Assembly: GCA_035939775.1 (NCBI GenBank)
Contig: DASZFO010000257.1
Span: 1-52,405, forward strand
Length of the DNA stretch: 52,405 nt
Source: Pirellulales bacterium
GTDB lineage: Bacteria > Planctomycetota > Planctomycetia > Pirellulales > DATAWG01
Reading direction: 5' to 3'
Shown here: piece by piece, positions 50,701 through 52,405 of the stretch
Numbering within the stretch: position 1 is the stretch's first letter
Layout of the letters: each line of letters opens with the position of its first letter
Translations under genes and position numbers: made by a program
The notes under the pieces: model-generated
Seen by the model: only the letters and a program-made list of their open reading frames with translations
Database searches by the model: none
Told to the model about the DNA's origin: nothing

Positions 50701-50950
50701 CGAACGCGGCCTGGTAGTCGCCATCGTAGAGCGCTGCGAAATGGTTGAAATAGGCCTGAGATGGGATGGCCCGCGACGACGCGCCGCCAATTGGCGGCAT
50801 GGATGCGCCACCCGGGCTAGCCGGAGCGGCCCCCAGCGATGCGCCCAGGGCGAAGGCCAATAAAACGCCTTGAGTTGCCCGCAGATTGGGCCAATTTCGC
50901 TGAAAAGGGCTGATAGGGGCCGCAGGGAGCGTTCGATGCGCGGTGTTCAT
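47750..50950 (-). CDS. Secreted TPR-CHAT protease-like protein
   Basis: 1066 residues. An N-terminal signal segment (about 24-44, GVLLAFALGASLGAAPA) is followed by TPR-like helices (about 65-500; YDGDYQAAFEGFKSDL, YYRMGKLDEALKNYNAALTLY, LGMAYAAAGQTAQAVPYLKQSL). The C-terminal CHAT domain (caspase HetF associated with TPRs) covers about 680-1040. Its expected catalytic dyad is His920 in IVLPGFHTPAE and Cys944 in LFLSVCGLMSTGTRTIL, followed by SRWRTGGQSS. CHAT proteins are caspase-like proteases or protease relatives that act in regulated proteolysis and some defence systems. Here it would act outside the cytoplasm. No obvious substrate or effector gene is adjacent. Confidence 0.9.
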   Translation of the reverse strand: MNTAHRTLPAAPISPFQRNWPNLRATQGVLLAFALGASLGAAPASPGGASMPPIGGASSRAIPSQAYFNHFAALYDGDYQAAFEGFKSDLSGAIKTSQSRWIDSICYYTMIGECYYRMGKLDEALKNYNAALTLYLAFPNWMQQIQFPVAIQPRPNGRNVPWGHAMPGIKLGNFPGTMLMAQGQLYIDQQLQQGGVIGAPQLTPINVQELLRCTALAIKHRGEIMGPVCPNDTLTGDILVVLGRHPGPANHWSEAWVDLELGMAYAAAGQTAQAVPYLKQSLVISGEYEHPLTAMGLLELGQIALGAGDLEAANNFFEEASYSAVEYNDIGTLEEAFRYGQQAHLMSPDKKGIFPPLNAAIGWARLKYRELWVSLLLLTAENNALLDQTQAAATALSDAKHEIGNRTMGKGGDIASRLHYLASLVNFRLGKVRDGDQEIDQAINLQHEASKWLFQIKLADYYVEGQGGPHLNSHRALDLYARLLGDPTPTDWATRPLDSLAVMSTPHSAVYEHWFENTLDSGMELSLEVADRTRRHRFYSTLPLGGRLLALRWVLEAPVDTLDKQSQLQRQNLLARYPKYDDLAKQVRKLRAELGAAPLVAENNAAQRKQADALAEIGKLSLQQELILREIALRREAADLVFPPMYNTKDVQAALPPRHLMLIFFATANTTHAWLISKERYAGWKIDSPQVLERRLAKLLTAMGNYDSNRELQQSQLGEDGWRQAARDVTEMLFSNSKASGTKVNLSDNIDELIVVPDGVLWYLPFESLQVSTAGANPKNRSRDGKDLVPLISRSRVRYLPTMGLAMPERLNRKSTEEIGVVLGKLHVRDDPDMSQTAFDELHKVLPHASAIKGVLPAASPLYGSLFDSLVVFDDISVGKKAAYDWSPLQLDRVEAAGSLSQWFTLPWKSPIQIVLPGFHTPAESSLRSVSSGTAGSELFLSVCGLMSTGTRTILLSRWRTGGQSSYELVRQFIQELPFASAADAWQRSVQMMMLTPVDFDRESRIKKSADGDAITARHPFFWSGYMLVDTGWTPPKSEEPRAAPPVINLNAKAVPPPAAAPATKE

Positions 50951-51247
50951 CTTTCCGTGCCTCTTTCCGGTTGCAGATTCCGGCAGCTTCGAACTCCTTT
51001 CATCGTAGTGGTGCCGTCAGATGAACGCAAATCGAAGCCGCCTCCATCATACCCATTTTGCCCCAATCGAGCGAATTATCTCGAAAGCAGTTGCGCCCGC
51101 AAAGTTTTCCGAAAACGGCCAAAGTCCCCCGCCGGCGGCGGACGATAACGATGCTGACAATTTTAACGGTTACGCGGGTAGTGCCATGTGGTCCCGCTGC
51201 ACCGAGCCGATGGCTGTTTCGCCGAGCGTCACTTTAGGAGGTGGTCG

Positions 51248-51487
51248 ATGCAAGCGTCCCCACGGAAGCTTCCCCTGCTGCGAGGTTTGCTCTGCGGCAT
51301 AGGTCTCTCGATCGTGGCTGCGTCCACGGGCTGCCAGGTCGATCCGAGCGGTCAGACGCTTCCGAGCGCGTATTACCTCAAGGACGATGTCCAATATTTC
51401 CCGCCGGGGCCTGAATTCAAGCTATCGCGCGAAGCGGCTGCGCAGAAGCTCTACACCGAGGAGCAAGCTCAGCGCGCGCCGCAGTAA
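51248..51487 (+). CDS. Small lipoprotein, paralogue A (79 aa)
   Basis: Start ATG 51248 has the strong ribosome-binding site TTAGGAGGTGG just upstream. GLLCGIGLSIVAASTGCQ (about 13-30) is a lipoprotein signal with Cys29. The mature part PSAYYLKDDVQYFPPGPEFKLSREAAAQK parallels the next gene (PTPYYPKEMLQIFPSKQPTEFALSDDAAALK). It is short and exported, of unknown function. The 297-bp gap upstream (50951-51247) shows no gene and should hold divergent promoters. Confidence 0.82.
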   Translation: MQASPRKLPLLRGLLCGIGLSIVAASTGCQVDPSGQTLPSAYYLKDDVQYFPPGPEFKLSREAAAQKLYTEEQAQRAPQ

Positions 51488-51518
51488 ACATTCATCACCC
51501 ACTGCCGCAGAGTGGACT

Positions 51519-51758
51519 ATGCGATTTAACCGACCACATAGCTCGTTGCTGGGAAGTTGGCTCATAGCTTGCGGGCTGTTGATCTCGGCCGGCAGCGGGT
51601 GCCAGCTCGACTTCCAGGGTCGCCCCGCCCCGACGCCGTACTATCCGAAAGAAATGCTTCAAATATTCCCTTCGAAGCAGCCGACCGAATTCGCGCTATC
51701 GGACGACGCGGCTGCCCTAAAGACGATGAAAGAACAGTCCGCGGCTCAAACGAAGTAG
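51519..51758 (+). CDS. Small lipoprotein, paralogue B (79 aa)
   Basis: MRFNRPHSSLLGSWLIACGLLISAGSGCQ has a lipoprotein signal with Cys28. The mature part LDFQGRPAPTPYYPKEMLQIF..FALSDDAAALKTMKEQ aligns with the preceding gene, so the two arose by tandem duplication. The gap of 31 bp suggests one transcript. A terminator follows at 51925. Confidence 0.8.
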   Translation: MRFNRPHSSLLGSWLIACGLLISAGSGCQLDFQGRPAPTPYYPKEMLQIFPSKQPTEFALSDDAAALKTMKEQSAAQTK

Positions 51759-51924
51759 GTTCCCCATGATTCAAGGTGGACTGGCCGTCGCCGGGCCGTG
51801 GAAACGAGCGGCGGCGTCCACCACCAAGTTTTGTCGAATGCTTGCCGGCGCTTGGATTCAAATCGCCGATGATTTAGTGCGGGACCGGCGGTAAATCCTG
51901 TCGGCAAGCGTTGGGGGGACGACA

Positions 51925-51961
51925 CCCTTCGCACATAGATTTGTGCGAAGGGAATTTTTTT
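51925..51961 (+). terminator. Rho-independent terminator
   Basis: Perfect 10-bp arms CCCTTCGCAC / GTGCGAAGGG, an 8-nt loop and AATTTTTTT. It ends the small-lipoprotein transcript and lies only 16 bp before the next ATG, so the GlsB-like gene may also be attenuated from here. Confidence 0.93.
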
Positions 51962-51977
51962 ATCCGAGGTCGGCGCC

Positions 51978-52379
51978 ATGCCCAATGCAGATTTAGTCCA
52001 AGCCGCTAACGACTGGGCGCACACGGTGCTCGTGTGGATCGGCTTCGGCACGCTGGCGGGAATCATCGCCAAGATGATCATGCCGGGGCGCGATCCGGGC
52101 GGCCCGATCGCCACGTTGATGATGGGGATCGTCGGCACCTGCTTGGGCCTTGGAGTGCTGAGCTATTTCACCGGCGGTCAGCGGATCACGCCGATCAGCC
52201 CGCTCGGTTTTGTCGTCGCCGTCCTGGGCGCGGCGCTGCTGCTTTTCTTCCACCGCTTGCTGGGCGGCTACTTCTTCACAGAGCAGGGTGAAGGCTACGG
52301 CGTTGGCGGCCGTTACGGCGCGCGTTATGGCGGATATCGCCGCTCCTATCGCCGCCGCGTGCCAATGGTTTACGACTAG
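51978..52379 (+). CDS. GlsB/YeaQ/YmgE-type small membrane protein
   Basis: A 133-residue protein. Three membrane helices lie at about 15-33 (VLVWIGFGTLAGIIAKMIM), 43-63 (ATLMMGIVGTCLGLGVLSYF) and 73-95 (SPLGFVVAVLGAALLLFFHRLLGG). GFGTLAGIIAKMIMPGRDPGG is the transglycosylase-associated (YeaQ) family motif. A Gly/Tyr/Arg-rich tail (GYGVGGRYGARYGGYRRSYRR, split by TEQGE) is added at the C-terminus and may bind the membrane surface or RNA. These proteins are stress-linked; the tail is unusual for the family. Confidence 0.9.
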   Translation: MPNADLVQAANDWAHTVLVWIGFGTLAGIIAKMIMPGRDPGGPIATLMMGIVGTCLGLGVLSYFTGGQRITPISPLGFVVAVLGAALLLFFHRLLGGYFFTEQGEGYGVGGRYGARYGGYRRSYRRRVPMVYD

Positions 52380-52405
52380 GATTCGGCACGGGATAATGCC
52401 GCCAA

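Overview
The window looks like a chromosomal segment of a planctomycete, most likely of the Pirellulales type. The evidence is a DUF1549/DUF1553 gene paired with a Tat-exported DUF1501 gene, PEP-CTERM sorting signals, a MerR-like helix-turn-helix fused to a receiver domain, small 'GCQ' lipoproteins, a secreted TPR-CHAT protein, a GC-rich composition, and many short palindromic and tandem repeats in the gaps. No rRNA, tRNA, CRISPR array, integrase or complete insertion sequence was seen.

Layout. 1-2417: end of a membrane protein, then a GH57 glucanotransferase/amylase. 2418-3334: gap with palindromes, an orphan ParD-type antitoxin and a small conserved gene. 3365-12148 (minus strand): a type VI secretion cluster reading tssB-tssC-hcp-hcp-hcp-tagJ-tssE-tssF-tssG. 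It has three divergent Hcp genes in a row, and the membrane complex, ClpV, VgrG and PAAR genes are not in the window. 12547-18911 (plus): a CbpA/DnaJ co-chaperone, a small membrane protein, rnpA-yidD without rpmH, a GT-C/TPR membrane protein, and a FlgI-like lipoprotein fused to HEAT-like repeats. 19093-22734: smc. 22735-23615: a long gene-free stretch before the HTH-receiver gene (23616). 24394-27352: moaC, a yihY/BrkB gene and a diverged, interrupted second copy of its 3' half, with an uncharacterised gene between the copies. 27415-27920: an antitoxin/ParE-type toxin pair. 28102-29187: a PEP-CTERM protein with an FGE-sulfatase-like fold. 29650-32055: a one-piece MacB-type ABC exporter. 32146-35832 (minus): a NarL-type response regulator, hemC, a DUF502 membrane protein and comF. 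36045-39277: a cyclophilin-type PPIase, a small zinc ribbon, an orphan HicB, an interrupted gene and a GNAT/CelD-like protein. 39821-42948: the DUF1549/DUF1553-DUF1501 pair. 42961-44077 (minus): a TA pair whose toxin is interrupted by TAG, and a small gene interrupted by TGA. 44354-47320: a large glycoside-hydrolase-like protein. 47327-52379: small lipoproteins, the TPR-CHAT protein and a GlsB/YeaQ-type membrane protein.

Two themes run across the genes. First, the gaps, and several coding regions, carry a rich set of repeats: degenerate 7-bp (once 8-bp) tandem arrays at eight places, an 80-bp element with GGGACAGTCCC-type ends (one copy inside tssG), a CCCTCTCCC/GGGAGAGGG REP-like family (inside macB and the GH-like gene), 57-60 bp imperfect palindromes, and miniature stem-3 nt-stem palindromes. 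Second, four small accessory genes each carry one in-frame stop (TAA, TAA, TAG, TGA) with the reading frame intact beyond it. That points to decay of accessory and toxin genes, or to assembly error, and not to a changed genetic code.

All functional names come from reading motifs by eye; no database search was possible. Starts were chosen from ribosome-binding sites, overlaps and the expected N-termini of families.
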